18,806 nt of DNA, taken from CAYVUB01 sp964454675. GTDB lineage: Bacteria; Bacteroidota; Bacteroidia; Flavobacteriales; Flavobacteriaceae. The translations under genes and the position numbers were made by a program. The notes under the pieces were generated by a model. It was not told where the DNA came from and made no database searches. It saw only the letters and a list, made by a program, of their open reading frames with translations. The stretch lies in NCBI GenBank assembly GCA_964454675.1, contig CAYVUB010000042.1, positions 1 through 18,806 of the forward strand. Reading direction: 5' to 3'. Of this stretch, positions 1 to 7,712 are shown in pieces (the first letter of the stretch is position 1; each line of letters begins with the position of its first letter).

Positions 1-18
1 ATAATCAAAAAATCCCAC

Positions 19-26
19 TATCTTTG
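19..26 (+). promoter_or_regulatory. Promoter -7 element upstream of cysM
   Basis: TATCTTTG is an exact match to the Bacteroidota -7 consensus TAnnTTTG and lies 19 bases before the ATG at 46. The matching -33 TTG would fall before the window start, so only half of the promoter can be judged. The predicted leader is about 10-15 nt and has no Shine-Dalgarno sequence. Confidence 0.6.
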
Positions 27-45
27 CGCCGCAAACAATTCAAAA

Positions 46-1026
46 ATGAAATACGCAAAAAATATCCTTGAAACCATAGGCAATACACCATTGGTTAAAA
101 TCAATAAGCTCACCAAAGACTTGCCGTGTCTGGTATTGGCAAAATATGAAACTTTCAATCCCGGTAATTCTACCAAAGATCGTATGGCACTCAAAATGAT
201 TGAAGATGCCGAAGCCGATGGACGTTTGCAACCCGGCGGAACGATCATTGAAGGCACTTCCGGGAATACCGGTATGGGCTTGGCATTGGTTGCTATTGTA
301 AAAGGATACAAATGTATTTTTGTGATATCCGACAAACAGTCTAAAGAAAAAATGGACATTCTGCGTGCCGTAGGTGCTGAAGTGGTGGTTTGCCCGACTG
401 ATGTAGAACCTGATGACCCACGCTCATATTATTCGGTTTCAAAACGCCTGGCTACGGAAGTTCCAAATTCCTGGTACGTGAATCAATATGACAATCCGAG
501 CAATGCCAAAGCGCATTATGAAAGCACCGGACCCGAAATTTGGAACCAAACCGATGGCAAAGTCACACATTTTGTGGTGGGTGTTGGTACCGGCGGGACT
601 ATTTCGGGGATTGGAAAATATTTAAAAGAACAAAATCCTAATGTGAAAGTATGGGGAATTGATACGTATGGAAGCGTTTTTAAGAAATATCACGAAACAG
701 GCATTTTTGACAAAAACGAAATATATCCGTATGTTACCGAAGGTATCGGTGAAGATATTCTACCGGAAAATGTAGATTTCAGCATTATAGACGGTTTTAC
801 CAAAGTAACCGACAAAGATGCGGCGATTTACACCCAATTATTGGCCAAAGAAGAAGGTATGTTTTTGGGCAATTCTGCCGGAGCGGCCATAAAAGGCTTG
901 TTGCAGTTGAAAGAACATTTCACCAAAGACGATGTAGTTGTGGTATTATTCCACGACCACGGCAGCCGTTATGTAGGCAAAATGTTCAACAACGACTGGA
1001 TGAAGAAAATGGGGTATATCGATTAA
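46..1026 (+). CDS. cysM: Cysteine synthase / cystathionine beta-synthase-like PLP enzyme
   Basis: This is a fold-type II PLP enzyme of 326 aa. The family replaces the beta substituent of (O-acetyl)serine with sulfide, or with homocysteine in CBS, in cytosolic cysteine metabolism. Visible landmarks are NPGNSTKDR (residues 38-46) with Lys44 as the Schiff-base lysine, the substrate loop GTSGNTG (70-76), the PLP-phosphate loop GTGGTISG (181-188) and GNSAGA (275-280), whose Ser normally contacts the pyridine nitrogen. The C-terminal segment HGSRYVGKMFNNDWM resembles CBS and CBS-like enzymes more than classical CysK, but there is no C-terminal CBS-domain pair, so regulation by S-adenosylmethionine is not expected. 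Sequence alone does not settle synthase versus CBS-like activity. The gene appears monocistronic: a TAnnTTTG element precedes it and a small hairpin repeat follows. Family assignment is secure; the symbol is less so. Confidence 0.85.
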   Translation: MKYAKNILETIGNTPLVKINKLTKDLPCLVLAKYETFNPGNSTKDRMALKMIEDAEADGRLQPGGTIIEGTSGNTGMGLALVAIVKGYKCIFVISDKQSKEKMDILRAVGAEVVVCPTDVEPDDPRSYYSVSKRLATEVPNSWYVNQYDNPSNAKAHYESTGPEIWNQTDGKVTHFVVGVGTGGTISGIGKYLKEQNPNVKVWGIDTYGSVFKKYHETGIFDKNEIYPYVTEGIGEDILPENVDFSIIDGFTKVTDKDAAIYTQLLAKEEGMFLGNSAGAAIKGLLQLKEHFTKDDVVVVLFHDHGSRYVGKMFNNDWMKKMGYID

Positions 1027-1029
1027 CAA

Positions 1030-1049
1030 ATTCCTGTGAAGGCAGGAAT
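1030..1049 (+). repeat. REP-like small palindrome (arms ATTCCTG/CAGGAAT)
   Basis: This is a 7-bp perfect inverted repeat around a 6-nt loop (TGAAGG), 3 bases after the cysM stop. A second copy with the same arms and 18 of 20 identical positions lies at 8442-8461 between two tRNA genes, so this is a dispersed element, not only a terminator. There is no immediate T-tract, so intrinsic termination would be weak. Confidence 0.6.
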
Positions 1050-1153
1050 CACATTTTATAAATCACATTTTTGAATGGGTAACCCTCTCATTTTTGAAGT
1101 TTTGGAAGATATTTTGAAAGGGTTTTATTGATATTTTTACTATTTTTAGTGCC

Positions 1154-2440
1154 ATGCAGGAAGAATTTCTACATTATGTATGGCAGTATAAAAAGTTTGC
1201 ATCTTCACAACTTTTTACAACCGGTAATGAACCGCTGACTATTGTTTCTGTGGGATTGCCCAATCCCAATTCGGGACCCGATTTTTTCAATTCGCAGCTT
1301 TATATAGGCAGCCAGCTTTGGGCTGGTAATGTTGAAATTCATCTTAAATCAAGCGATTGGTTTGTGCATCACCATGAAACAGATACGGCTTACGATAATG
1401 TTATTTTGCACGTAGTGTATGAACATGACACCGAAATTTTCAGGAAGGATAATACCGTTATTTCAACGCTGGAACTTAAACATTATATAAACAGCGAACT
1501 TCTTGACCAGTATAAAAAACTGCTATCAGGCAAAAGCAAATGGATTAATTGCGAAAACGACATTGCCGAAACCACCGGTTTTACTGTTACAAACTGGCTG
1601 GAACGTCTTTATATAGAACGATTGGAGCGCAAAGCCGGTGAGGTGCAAATGTTGCTCAAAATTTCCAAAAACGATTGGGAAGCTGTACTGTTTAAAATGC
1701 TTGCCAAAAACTTCGGGCTTAAAATAAACGGCGATGCGTTTTTAAGTTTGGTAAATTCTGTGGATTTTTCGGTTGTAAGAAAACTGCAATCTACACCTGA
1801 GCTGTTGGAAGCCTTGTTTTTTGGTCAATGCGGCTGGTTGGATGATGACGTTCAAGAGCCGTATTATCTTAATCTGGTTAAAGATTACACGTTTATAAAA
1901 CAGAAGTTCGGCTTGTCAAATACTCATGTTTTAAAGCCTCAGTTTTTCCGTTTGCGTCCGCCAAATTTCCCGACTATCCGCTTATCGCAGTTGGCAATGT
2001 TATACCACCGGCATCAAAATCTGTTTTCAGAAATCATAAAAACCGATAGTATTGATGCGTTATATATTATTTTTGATGTTGCAACGTCCCGGTTTTGGAA
2101 CACACATTTTACGTTTGCCAAAAGTTCAAAACCATCGGTCAAAAAACTAACGCAAAATTTTGTCGAGTTGCTTATCATCAACACGGTATTGCCCGTAAAA
2201 TTTGCGTATGCCTCGCAACAAGGGACATTTAATCACGATGCTTTATTGGAAATAGCAAACCGTATTCCTGTGGAACAAAACAGTATTGTCGATAAGTTTA
2301 ATTCTTACAAAACTATGGCTGTTACGGCAATGCAATCGCAAGCATTATTGCAGTTAAAAAGTAATTACTGCGACAAGCACAAATGTTTAAAATGTGCTAT
2401 AGGTAATGATATTATCAGTAAACAGAATCAAAAAAAATAG
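1154..2440 (+). CDS. DUF2851 family protein (function unknown)
   Basis: This 428-aa cytosolic-looking protein (no signal peptide or membrane segment) matches the DUF2851 family, which is largely confined to Bacteroidota. The N-terminal signature is SGPDF (residues 40-44), then NVEIHLKSSDW (59-69), then a His/Asp-rich stretch around HHHETDTAYDNVILHV (72-87). The C-terminus carries C406-x2-H409-x-C411-x2-C414, a plausible metal site. The Asp43...Glu61-x-His63 arrangement recalls PD-(D/E)XK nuclease folds, but that is my inference. The next gene starts within about 30 bases of the stop, so the two are probably co-transcribed. Upstream, TATTTTTA (1141-1148) is a one-mismatch -7 element, but its nearest TTTG is 24 bases away, so I do not annotate a promoter. 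Family call firm, function unknown. Confidence 0.8.
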   Translation: MQEEFLHYVWQYKKFASSQLFTTGNEPLTIVSVGLPNPNSGPDFFNSQLYIGSQLWAGNVEIHLKSSDWFVHHHETDTAYDNVILHVVYEHDTEIFRKDNTVISTLELKHYINSELLDQYKKLLSGKSKWINCENDIAETTGFTVTNWLERLYIERLERKAGEVQMLLKISKNDWEAVLFKMLAKNFGLKINGDAFLSLVNSVDFSVVRKLQSTPELLEALFFGQCGWLDDDVQEPYYLNLVKDYTFIKQKFGLSNTHVLKPQFFRLRPPNFPTIRLSQLAMLYHRHQNLFSEIIKTDSIDALYIIFDVATSRFWNTHFTFAKSSKPSVKKLTQNFVELLIINTVLPVKFAYASQQGTFNHDALLEIANRIPVEQNSIVDKFNSYKTMAVTAMQSQALLQLKSNYCDKHKCLKCAIGNDIISKQNQKK

Positions 2441-2469
2441 CTATCTTGCAGCATGCAAATTTTAGCTTG

Positions 2470-2697
2470 ATGACCATTTTTTATAAACCATTATTGTATT
2501 TTCAGAAGCGCGGTTTTTATGTGTGCCAGCGCATTGCCGACCGCTTGGGAATACGGGCAAAAATAGTGCGTACATCCTTTATGTATCTCACGTTTGTAAC
2601 AATTGGTTTTGGATTTGCATTGTACCTGTTTTTGGCATTCTGGATGCGTATTAAAGATTTGGTATATACTAAACGTACTTCTGTTTTTGATTTATAA
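2470..2697 (+). CDS. Small PspC-domain membrane protein
   Basis: The protein has 75 aa from the ATG at 2470. A TTG start at 2446 is also in frame and would add 8 residues, but it leaves only 5 bases after the DUF2851 stop, so I prefer the ATG. The sequence fits the PspC fold: a short amphipathic N-terminus with the RIADRLGIRAKIVR-type segment, then one hydrophobic helix (roughly residues 36-60, rich in Phe/Leu/Gly), then a short basic tail. In proteobacteria PspC senses envelope stress with PspB. Bacteroidota carry many stand-alone PspC mini-proteins of unknown role, so a stress-response function is only analogy. It sits 29 bases after the DUF2851 gene and probably shares its transcript. Confidence 0.7.
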   Translation: MTIFYKPLLYFQKRGFYVCQRIADRLGIRAKIVRTSFMYLTFVTIGFGFALYLFLAFWMRIKDLVYTKRTSVFDL

Positions 2698-2744
2698 TAA
2701 ATTATCAATCAATAGTTTAAATTTATTTTTTTTCGATTGAGATT

Positions 2745-2774
2745 TTGAAATAATCAATTTTTTTAGCATCTTTA
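2745..2774 (+). promoter_or_regulatory. Candidate promoter for the helix-hairpin-helix gene
   Basis: TTG at 2745-2747, a 19-bp spacer and CATCTTTA at 2767-2774 match 4 of 6 fixed positions of TAnnTTTG. The spacer equals that of the strong rpsU promoter in this window. Transcription would start about 15 nt before the ATG. A 6-bp hairpin (CTTTAG 2770-2775, CTAAAG 2781-2786) followed by five T overlaps it and could instead end the upstream transcript. Confidence 0.35.
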
Positions 2775-2796
2775 GAAAGGCTAAAGTTTTTAAAGT

Positions 2797-3675
2797 ATGC
2801 GTTTTAGGTCGTATTTTAAGTTTTCAGGAAATGAACGAAGCGGAATTTTACTATTACTATGCATCGTAATAGCATTACAATGCGTTTATTTTTTTGCCGG
2901 CGTAACTTCAGATGATGTCCAGATACACCCGCAAGAATTGATGAAATTTCAGAAAGAAGTTGATTCTGTAAAATTGGTATTGAAACAAGAAGATACGCCA
3001 AAACTTAATTTGTTTAATCCCAATTATATTACAGATTATAAAGGTTACACTTTGGGCATGAGCAATGAAGAAATTGACAGATTGCTGGTTTTCAGAAGTA
3101 AAAATCAATGGGTCAATTCGGCTGTACAGTTTCAGGAAGTTACAAAAATTTCCGATTCGCTATTGAATGCGATTTCACCATATTTCAAATTTCCTGATTG
3201 GGTGACAAATCCAAAACCTCAATCAAATTTTGAAAACTACAGCAGCTCTTACACGTCAAAAACCTACGCCCAAAAAACAGATTTAAATAAAGCCACAGCA
3301 CAGCAGCTTCAAAAAATTACCGGCGTAGGCGAAAAATTATCAGAGCGTATCATTCAATTCCGAAGTAAATTTAACGGTGGCTTTATAGCAGATATTCAGT
3401 TACAGGACATATATGGATTATCGCCCGAAGTTATTGAACGTATTACCAACGAGTTTACTGTTAAAACACCTCGCCAGATACAAAAAATTAATTTGAATAC
3501 CGCTACCAGAGAGCAATTGGTCACCATTCAGCATATAGATTATGAAGCAGCACACTATATTTTGGAGCAGCGTACATTGCGTGAACGTTTTGAATCATTG
3601 GACGATTTAACAAAAGTAAAGGGATTTCCGTCAAATAAAATTGAGATAATTAAGTTATATTTGACACTTGATTAA
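2797..3675 (+). CDS. Membrane-anchored triple helix-hairpin-helix (ComEA-like) protein
   Basis: The 292-aa protein begins with a short basic N-terminus and one hydrophobic helix (about residues 16-34), predicting an inner-membrane anchor with the rest outside the cytoplasm. Three tandem ComEA-type HhH repeats follow: about 72-130, 161-222 and 229-292. The second is canonical, with DLNKATAQQL and the GVGEK hairpin at 176-180. The third keeps INLNTATREQL but has QHID in place of the Gly-x-Gly turn, and the first is the most divergent. HhH repeats bind DNA backbone non-specifically, and ComEA proteins bind incoming DNA during transformation. Whether this protein takes up DNA is unproven: no comEC or pilus gene is nearby. 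The next gene follows after 21 bases, so co-transcription with the acyl-CoA dehydrogenase is likely. Confidence 0.75.
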   Translation: MRFRSYFKFSGNERSGILLLLCIVIALQCVYFFAGVTSDDVQIHPQELMKFQKEVDSVKLVLKQEDTPKLNLFNPNYITDYKGYTLGMSNEEIDRLLVFRSKNQWVNSAVQFQEVTKISDSLLNAISPYFKFPDWVTNPKPQSNFENYSSSYTSKTYAQKTDLNKATAQQLQKITGVGEKLSERIIQFRSKFNGGFIADIQLQDIYGLSPEVIERITNEFTVKTPRQIQKINLNTATREQLVTIQHIDYEAAHYILEQRTLRERFESLDDLTKVKGFPSNKIEIIKLYLTLD

Positions 3676-3696
3676 ATTAAGAAAAAAAGATACCTT

Positions 3697-4866
3697 ATGA
3701 ATTCAATGTACTTCACAGAAGAACATCAGCTTTTTAGACAAAGTTTACAAGATTTTTTAAAGAAAGAGGTTGTGCCTCATATAGATAAATGGGAAAAAAC
3801 CGGAACCATTGAACGTTTTATATGGAAAAAATTTGGCGACATGGGTTTTTTCGGGTTGGCATATCCCGAACAATACGGAGGTTTAAATCTCGATTTGTTT
3901 TATACGGTTATTTTTCTTGAAGAATTACAAAAGGTAAATTCAGGAGGTTTTGCTGCGGCTATGTGGGCGCACGCTTATCTGGCAATGACCCACGTAAACG
4001 CCGAAGGTAATCACGACATCAAAACCAATTATTTGACACCAAGTATTACAGGCGATAAAATAGGCTGTTTGTGCATCACAGAACCTTTTGGCGGCAGTGA
4101 TGTTGCAGGTATGAGAACTACGGCGGTAAAGCAAGGAGATACCTATATCATAAACGGTTCAAAAACTTTTATTACCAACGGAATTTACAGCGATTACCTT
4201 GTGGTTGCTGCAAAAACCAATCCCGAATTAGGAAACAAAGGTATCAGTATTTTTATCATGGATAGAGATACGCCCGGAATTTCGGCTACAAAACTCGATA
4301 AATTGGGTTGGCGAGCATCAGATACCGGCGAAATTGCTTTTGATAATGTGGTAATTCCGGCATCAAACTTAATGGGTGAAGAAAACAAAGGGTTTCCGTA
4401 CATTATGCAGCATTTTGCTTTTGAGCGTTTAATTATGGGCATCAATGCACACGCCAGATCAGAATTTGCTCTGGAATATGCCATAAAATATATGTCAGAG
4501 CGCACCGCATTTGGTCAAACAATTAATAAGTTTCAGGCGCTGCGCCACAAACTTGCCGATTTTTACGCACAGACAGAAATGTGCAAAGAGTTTAACTATT
4601 CTATAGCTTACAGGTTAAATAAAGGCGAATATGTAGTAAAAGAAGCCACTATGTCAAAACTGCAATCCACCAAAGTAGCCGACGAGGTTATTTACGGCTG
4701 CTTACAGTTTTTGGGCGGCTACGGCTATATGGAAGATTACCCGATGGCACGATTGTTTCGCGATAGCCGCTTAGGTCCAATTGGCGGTGGTACCTCAGAG
4801 ATTTTAAGAGAAATCATTGCAAAAATGGTTATCGATAAAAAAGAATATACACCGGCAGCAAAATAA
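3697..4866 (+). CDS. Acyl-CoA dehydrogenase (FAD-dependent)
   Basis: This 389-aa flavoprotein has the usual family length. It oxidises the alpha-beta bond of acyl-CoA thioesters and passes electrons to ETF. FAD and substrate landmarks are CITEPFGGSDVAG (126-138), NGSKTFITNG (153-162), ERTAFGQ (268-274), LGGYGYMEDYP (339-349) and IGGGTSEI (362-369). The catalytic base is noteworthy: the position that is Glu in medium/short-chain enzymes (YEGT) is Gly364 here, while Glu243 in FERLIMG sits where isovaleryl-CoA and long-chain dehydrogenases place theirs. Substrate is therefore more likely branched or long-chain, or glutaryl-type, than medium-chain, but this is not settled. A second in-frame ATG lies at 3706. 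The next gene follows after 18 bases, with no terminator between. Confidence 0.88.
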   Translation: MNSMYFTEEHQLFRQSLQDFLKKEVVPHIDKWEKTGTIERFIWKKFGDMGFFGLAYPEQYGGLNLDLFYTVIFLEELQKVNSGGFAAAMWAHAYLAMTHVNAEGNHDIKTNYLTPSITGDKIGCLCITEPFGGSDVAGMRTTAVKQGDTYIINGSKTFITNGIYSDYLVVAAKTNPELGNKGISIFIMDRDTPGISATKLDKLGWRASDTGEIAFDNVVIPASNLMGEENKGFPYIMQHFAFERLIMGINAHARSEFALEYAIKYMSERTAFGQTINKFQALRHKLADFYAQTEMCKEFNYSIAYRLNKGEYVVKEATMSKLQSTKVADEVIYGCLQFLGGYGYMEDYPMARLFRDSRLGPIGGGTSEILREIIAKMVIDKKEYTPAAK

Positions 4867-4884
4867 TTTATAACATACAACCCT

Positions 4885-6312
4885 ATGGTTTTTAATAAGA
4901 TAAAATACGTTATTGTTGCAGTTGTTATGCTGACAGGCTTTTCCGGATTTTCCCAAAAGGAAATAAAAAACAGGATTGTCGATTTGATGACGCAAGACCC
5001 TATTGAAAGCGCCAGTATTTACATTCAGAATACTACAATAGGTACCATAAGTAATGCTGACGGAAGATTCTCGCTACGCATACCTCCAGAACATCAAAGC
5101 GATACACTTGTTATTTCGTCCATAGGCTATAAAAGTTTAAAAACTGCCATTGGCGATTTTGATGCGGCAATAGATATTTATATGGAATCGGACATTGCAT
5201 CTCTGGATGAAGTTGTGCTTGTGGCAGAACAAAGGCCCAAAACAGGCAATGAAATTGTCCTTAAAGCACTCAGCAGATTGCCCGAAAACCTACCGGAAAC
5301 ACCCTATTTGCAAAAAGGATTCCTGCGACATAAAGAGCGTAATAAAAAAGAATTCAAATGGCTGATTGAAAGCGCGGTAACACTTTATGATTCCGGTTTT
5401 CAATCGTCTTCTGCAAAAAACTTAAAAGTTAATGTTGACCAGGTGCGCAAAAGTTATGATTTGCGGGATGTTGACAGCTTACTCGCATACACCTCATATT
5501 TAAAGCAATTTGCCCGAACCAGAAATCTCGATCAAAAAAACCTTCGCCGCGATACCATTGCCACATCATCTTTGGTTAAAGCCATCAAATGGAATGATAC
5601 AAGAGTTAACGGCTTGCAGAATTTATTTGAAGGCAAACTCAACCTGTTACGCAATTCGGAAGGGTCAAGAGCACTTTTTGGAGAGCGAATTTTAGACAGA
5701 CATCAGTTTGAGCTCGATACGGTTTTGGTTGATAACGAACGTAAACTGTATAAAATTAAAATTAAAGAAGGCAAAAGTTATGTAAATCTTGAAACCAAAG
5801 GCATATACAACGACGGTTATATTGCCAACGGCTGGATATACATTTACTGGGATAACTACGCCATTAAAAAAATTGAATACGAACTCATAGCAGCTTCCGA
5901 TGCGCAAAAAAGCAGAAGTAAAACGCTTTTTGATTCTAAAATAAATCATAAGCTTATACTATCATATATGGAGTATGAAGACAAAATGTACCCTAATTAT
6001 GTGTATTACGAAACGCCAAAATTGGTAAGCGTAGGCCAGAAAATTACAGATTTGGCTTCCAAGGAAGCAGCGGCAAATTATGATAAAGACCAGCGTTACT
6101 ATTATACGGTGCAGGAGCTTTTGTTTACTCAAATAATTCTTGATCCGGAAACAGTAGAACAAACATTGAGAAAACCGTGGGACGCCGATATTTTTTCGCA
6201 AAAACCATATAACAAAACCTTTTGGGACAATTACAACACCTTGTTAGAAAGTGAAGAAGATGAAAAATTGATTCAGGATTTAACCAGAAGGTCGTCATTA
6301 TATAAGGAGTAA
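4885..6312 (+). CDS. Exported protein with N-terminal carboxypeptidase-regulatory-like domain
   Basis: This is a 475-aa secreted protein. Residues 1-23 form a signal peptide (basic start, hydrophobic core, likely cleavage after GFS before Gln24). Residues about 25-115 are a CarboxypepD_reg-like beta-sandwich: the family pattern of variant naming (ASIYIQNT), the turn TISNADGRFSLRIP (54-67) and ISSIGYKSL (78-85). The remaining ~350 residues form an uncharacterised soluble domain often attached to this N-terminus in Bacteroidota, rich in Lys, Tyr and acidic residues. There is no TonB-dependent receptor barrel, so this is not a SusC protein, and I see no lipobox Cys. It is likely periplasmic or outer-membrane associated. 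Its close spacing to the preceding dehydrogenase implies shared transcription rather than shared function. Confidence 0.75.
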   Translation: MVFNKIKYVIVAVVMLTGFSGFSQKEIKNRIVDLMTQDPIESASIYIQNTTIGTISNADGRFSLRIPPEHQSDTLVISSIGYKSLKTAIGDFDAAIDIYMESDIASLDEVVLVAEQRPKTGNEIVLKALSRLPENLPETPYLQKGFLRHKERNKKEFKWLIESAVTLYDSGFQSSSAKNLKVNVDQVRKSYDLRDVDSLLAYTSYLKQFARTRNLDQKNLRRDTIATSSLVKAIKWNDTRVNGLQNLFEGKLNLLRNSEGSRALFGERILDRHQFELDTVLVDNERKLYKIKIKEGKSYVNLETKGIYNDGYIANGWIYIYWDNYAIKKIEYELIAASDAQKSRSKTLFDSKINHKLILSYMEYEDKMYPNYVYYETPKLVSVGQKITDLASKEAAANYDKDQRYYYTVQELLFTQIILDPETVEQTLRKPWDADIFSQKPYNKTFWDNYNTLLESEEDEKLIQDLTRRSSLYKE

Positions 6313-6374
6313 GAAAAAGATATATCAGGTTTTAAGGCGTGAGTGAAGAAGATGAAAATATTTTTTATTTTTAA

Positions 6375-6404
6375 TTGTACATTAATAATTACTTTTTATC
6401 TTTG
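6375..6404 (+). promoter_or_regulatory. rpsU promoter (TTG-N19-TATCTTTG)
   Basis: TTG at 6375-6377, a 19-bp spacer and an exact TAnnTTTG (TATCTTTG, 6397-6404) make this the best Bacteroidota housekeeping promoter match in the window. Initiation would fall near 6410, giving a leader of about 30 nt that ends in the Shine-Dalgarno sequence. Confidence 0.8.
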
Positions 6405-6423
6405 CACCCACAAAAATCTAAAA

Positions 6424-6433
6424 GAAGGGAGGT
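6424..6433 (+). promoter_or_regulatory. Strong Shine-Dalgarno sequence of rpsU
   Basis: GAAGGGAGGT can pair along its whole length with the 16S 3' tail (complement GAAAGGAGGT), with one G-U wobble. It ends 9 bases before the ATG. The leaders of tuf, secE, nusG, rplK, rplA, rplJ, rplL, rpoB and rpoC in this window have nothing comparable. It is therefore exceptional here and probably regulatory. Confidence 0.85.
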
Positions 6434-6442
6434 TAAGATACT

Positions 6443-6637
6443 ATGTTAATAATACCAATTAAAGAAGGAGAAAATATAGACAGAGCGTTAAAACGTTTCA
6501 AACGTAAGTTTGATAAAACAGGTATAAAACGTCAATTGCAAACACGTAAGCAATTTACAAAACCTTCTGTACTGCGTAGATCGCAAATTCAAAAAGCGCA
6601 ATACATCCAACATTTAAGAGATCAAGAGAATATATAA
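6443..6637 (+). CDS. rpsU: 30S ribosomal protein bS21
   Basis: This 64-aa basic protein begins MLIIPIKEGENIDRALKRFK, the typical S21 N-terminus, followed by KRKFDKTG and the Arg/Lys/Gln-rich C-terminal helix. S21 sits on the 30S platform beside the 16S 3' end and is needed for initiation. In Flavobacterium johnsoniae, structural work showed that bS21 with bS18 and bS6 sequesters the anti-Shine-Dalgarno, with Tyr54 of bS21 making a key contact. Tyr54 is present here in KAQYIQ. Ribosomes lacking bS21 have a free anti-SD and preferentially translate SD-bearing mRNAs such as rpsU, giving negative feedback. The promoter, the unusual SD and two downstream terminator hairpins make this a self-contained single-gene unit. 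Confidence 0.96.
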   Translation: MLIIPIKEGENIDRALKRFKRKFDKTGIKRQLQTRKQFTKPSVLRRSQIQKAQYIQHLRDQENI

Positions 6638-6640
6638 TAA

Positions 6641-6664
6641 ATTCCCTTGAAAAAGGGAATCTTT
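6641..6664 (+). terminator. rpsU terminator hairpin (GAAA tetraloop)
   Basis: An 8-bp perfect stem, ATTCCCTT/AAGGGAAT, closes a GAAA tetraloop 3 bases after the rpsU stop and is followed by CTTTT. The T-tract is short, and a second, stronger hairpin follows at 6678-6734. Confidence 0.6.
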
Positions 6665-6677
6665 TGAGGTCAAAAAC

Positions 6678-6734
6678 AAAACTGCCATAATTTTTCAAGA
6701 TTAAAATAACTTGTTGAATTACGGCAGTTTTTTT
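6678..6734. terminator. Strong intrinsic terminator between rpsU and xerC
   Basis: AAAACTGCC (6678-6686) pairs with GGCAGTTTT (6723-6731). After one mismatch, TAA pairs with TTA, and an inner CAAG/CTTG (6696-6699, 6710-6713) extends the structure. A T-run follows to 6734. The A-rich 5' flank would also give a U-tract on the opposite strand, so it could work in both directions. Confidence 0.75.
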
Positions 6735-6797
6735 GTGCAATCAATTAAAGATTTCTTCTTACATTTACTCATATAGCTCATAACTCATAACAGCATA

Positions 6798-7691
6798 ATG
6801 CCATTCAAGCCCTTTTCAGAATATCTGCTTTACGAAAAAAAATATTCCGAACTTACGGTTAAAGCCTATTTGAATGACTTGGAAGGTTTTGCAGAATTTA
6901 TCTTAAAAGAATATGAAATGATTTCCGTACAAGAAGTCAACTATCCCCAAATACGAAACTGGATTGTATATCTTGTAGAAGACAACATTTCCACCAGAAC
7001 CGTTAACAGAAAAATATCATCGCTTAATACCTATTACAAGTTTCTGCTCAAAACCGAAACCATTGCGGTCAATCCGTTATCAAAACACAACGCATTAAAA
7101 ACAAGCAAGAAAGTTCAAATTCCGTTTTCAGAACAGGAAATGGCGCAAGCTATAGAAATTCTTCAGGAGGCGACAGATTTTGAAGGATTACGCAACAGGC
7201 TTATTATCGAGCTTTTTTATGCTACGGGAATACGGCGTATAGAGCTCATTCAAATTAAGCTTCCAGATTTGGATTTATCAGGAAAAACTTTAAAAGTATT
7301 GGGTAAAAGAAATAAAGAACGTTACATTCCACTCATTGATTCTGTCGTACAAACAGCAAAAGACTATTTAAAACTAAGAAGCGAACTCAAAATCATAAAA
7401 GACAAAGAGATGCTGTTTTTAACTAAAAAAGGGTTAAAAATTTACGAAACATTTGTTTACAGAATTATAAATGATTACCTTAGTAGAGTATCTACAAAAG
7501 TAAAGACAAGTCCGCATATACTAAGGCACTCATTTGCGACACATTTACTTAATAAAGGTGCAAATTTAAATGCTGTTAAAGAACTTCTTGGTCATTCAAG
7601 TTTAGCAGCAACTCAGGTTTACACGCATAATAGCTTGGCTGAGTTAAAAAAAGTGTACGAAAGCGCACATCCAAGAGGTAAAAAAAAATAA
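6798..7691 (+). CDS. xerC: Tyrosine recombinase, XerC type
   Basis: This 297-aa protein has the usual length for Xer recombinases. The N-terminal SAM-like/core-binding domain covers residues about 1-95 (YLLYEKKYSELTVKAYLNDL) and the catalytic domain about 105-292. The full catalytic set is visible: Arg146 in ATGIRRIEL, the beta-hairpin Lys in GKRNKER (169-175), His240 and Arg243 in HILRHSFATHLL, His266 in LLGHSS, and nucleophile Tyr275 in TQVYTH. XerC with XerD resolves chromosome dimers at dif at the septum. No dif-like site, cargo genes or att repeats flank the gene, and it sits among core genes, so I read it as the chromosomal Xer protein rather than a mobile-element integrase. A weak -7 match (TACATTTA, 6760-6767) is the only promoter candidate. 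XerC versus XerD is inferred from flavobacterial context. Confidence 0.88.
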   Translation: MPFKPFSEYLLYEKKYSELTVKAYLNDLEGFAEFILKEYEMISVQEVNYPQIRNWIVYLVEDNISTRTVNRKISSLNTYYKFLLKTETIAVNPLSKHNALKTSKKVQIPFSEQEMAQAIEILQEATDFEGLRNRLIIELFYATGIRRIELIQIKLPDLDLSGKTLKVLGKRNKERYIPLIDSVVQTAKDYLKLRSELKIIKDKEMLFLTKKGLKIYETFVYRIINDYLSRVSTKVKTSPHILRHSFATHLLNKGANLNAVKELLGHSSLAATQVYTHNSLAELKKVYESAHPRGKKK

Positions 7692-7712
7692 TTATTGTCT
7701 AACTGAAAAATG

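Noticed and set aside
1113..1148. Promoter for the DUF2851 gene (TTTG ... TATTTTTA)
   Set aside because: The -7 has one mismatch and the spacer of 24 is longer than the 17-23 range expected for Bacteroidota promoters.
6798..7691. Tyrosine recombinase as the integrase of a mobile element
   Set aside because: It lies between core translation genes, has standard Xer length and motifs, and has no cargo genes, att repeats or compositional shift around it.
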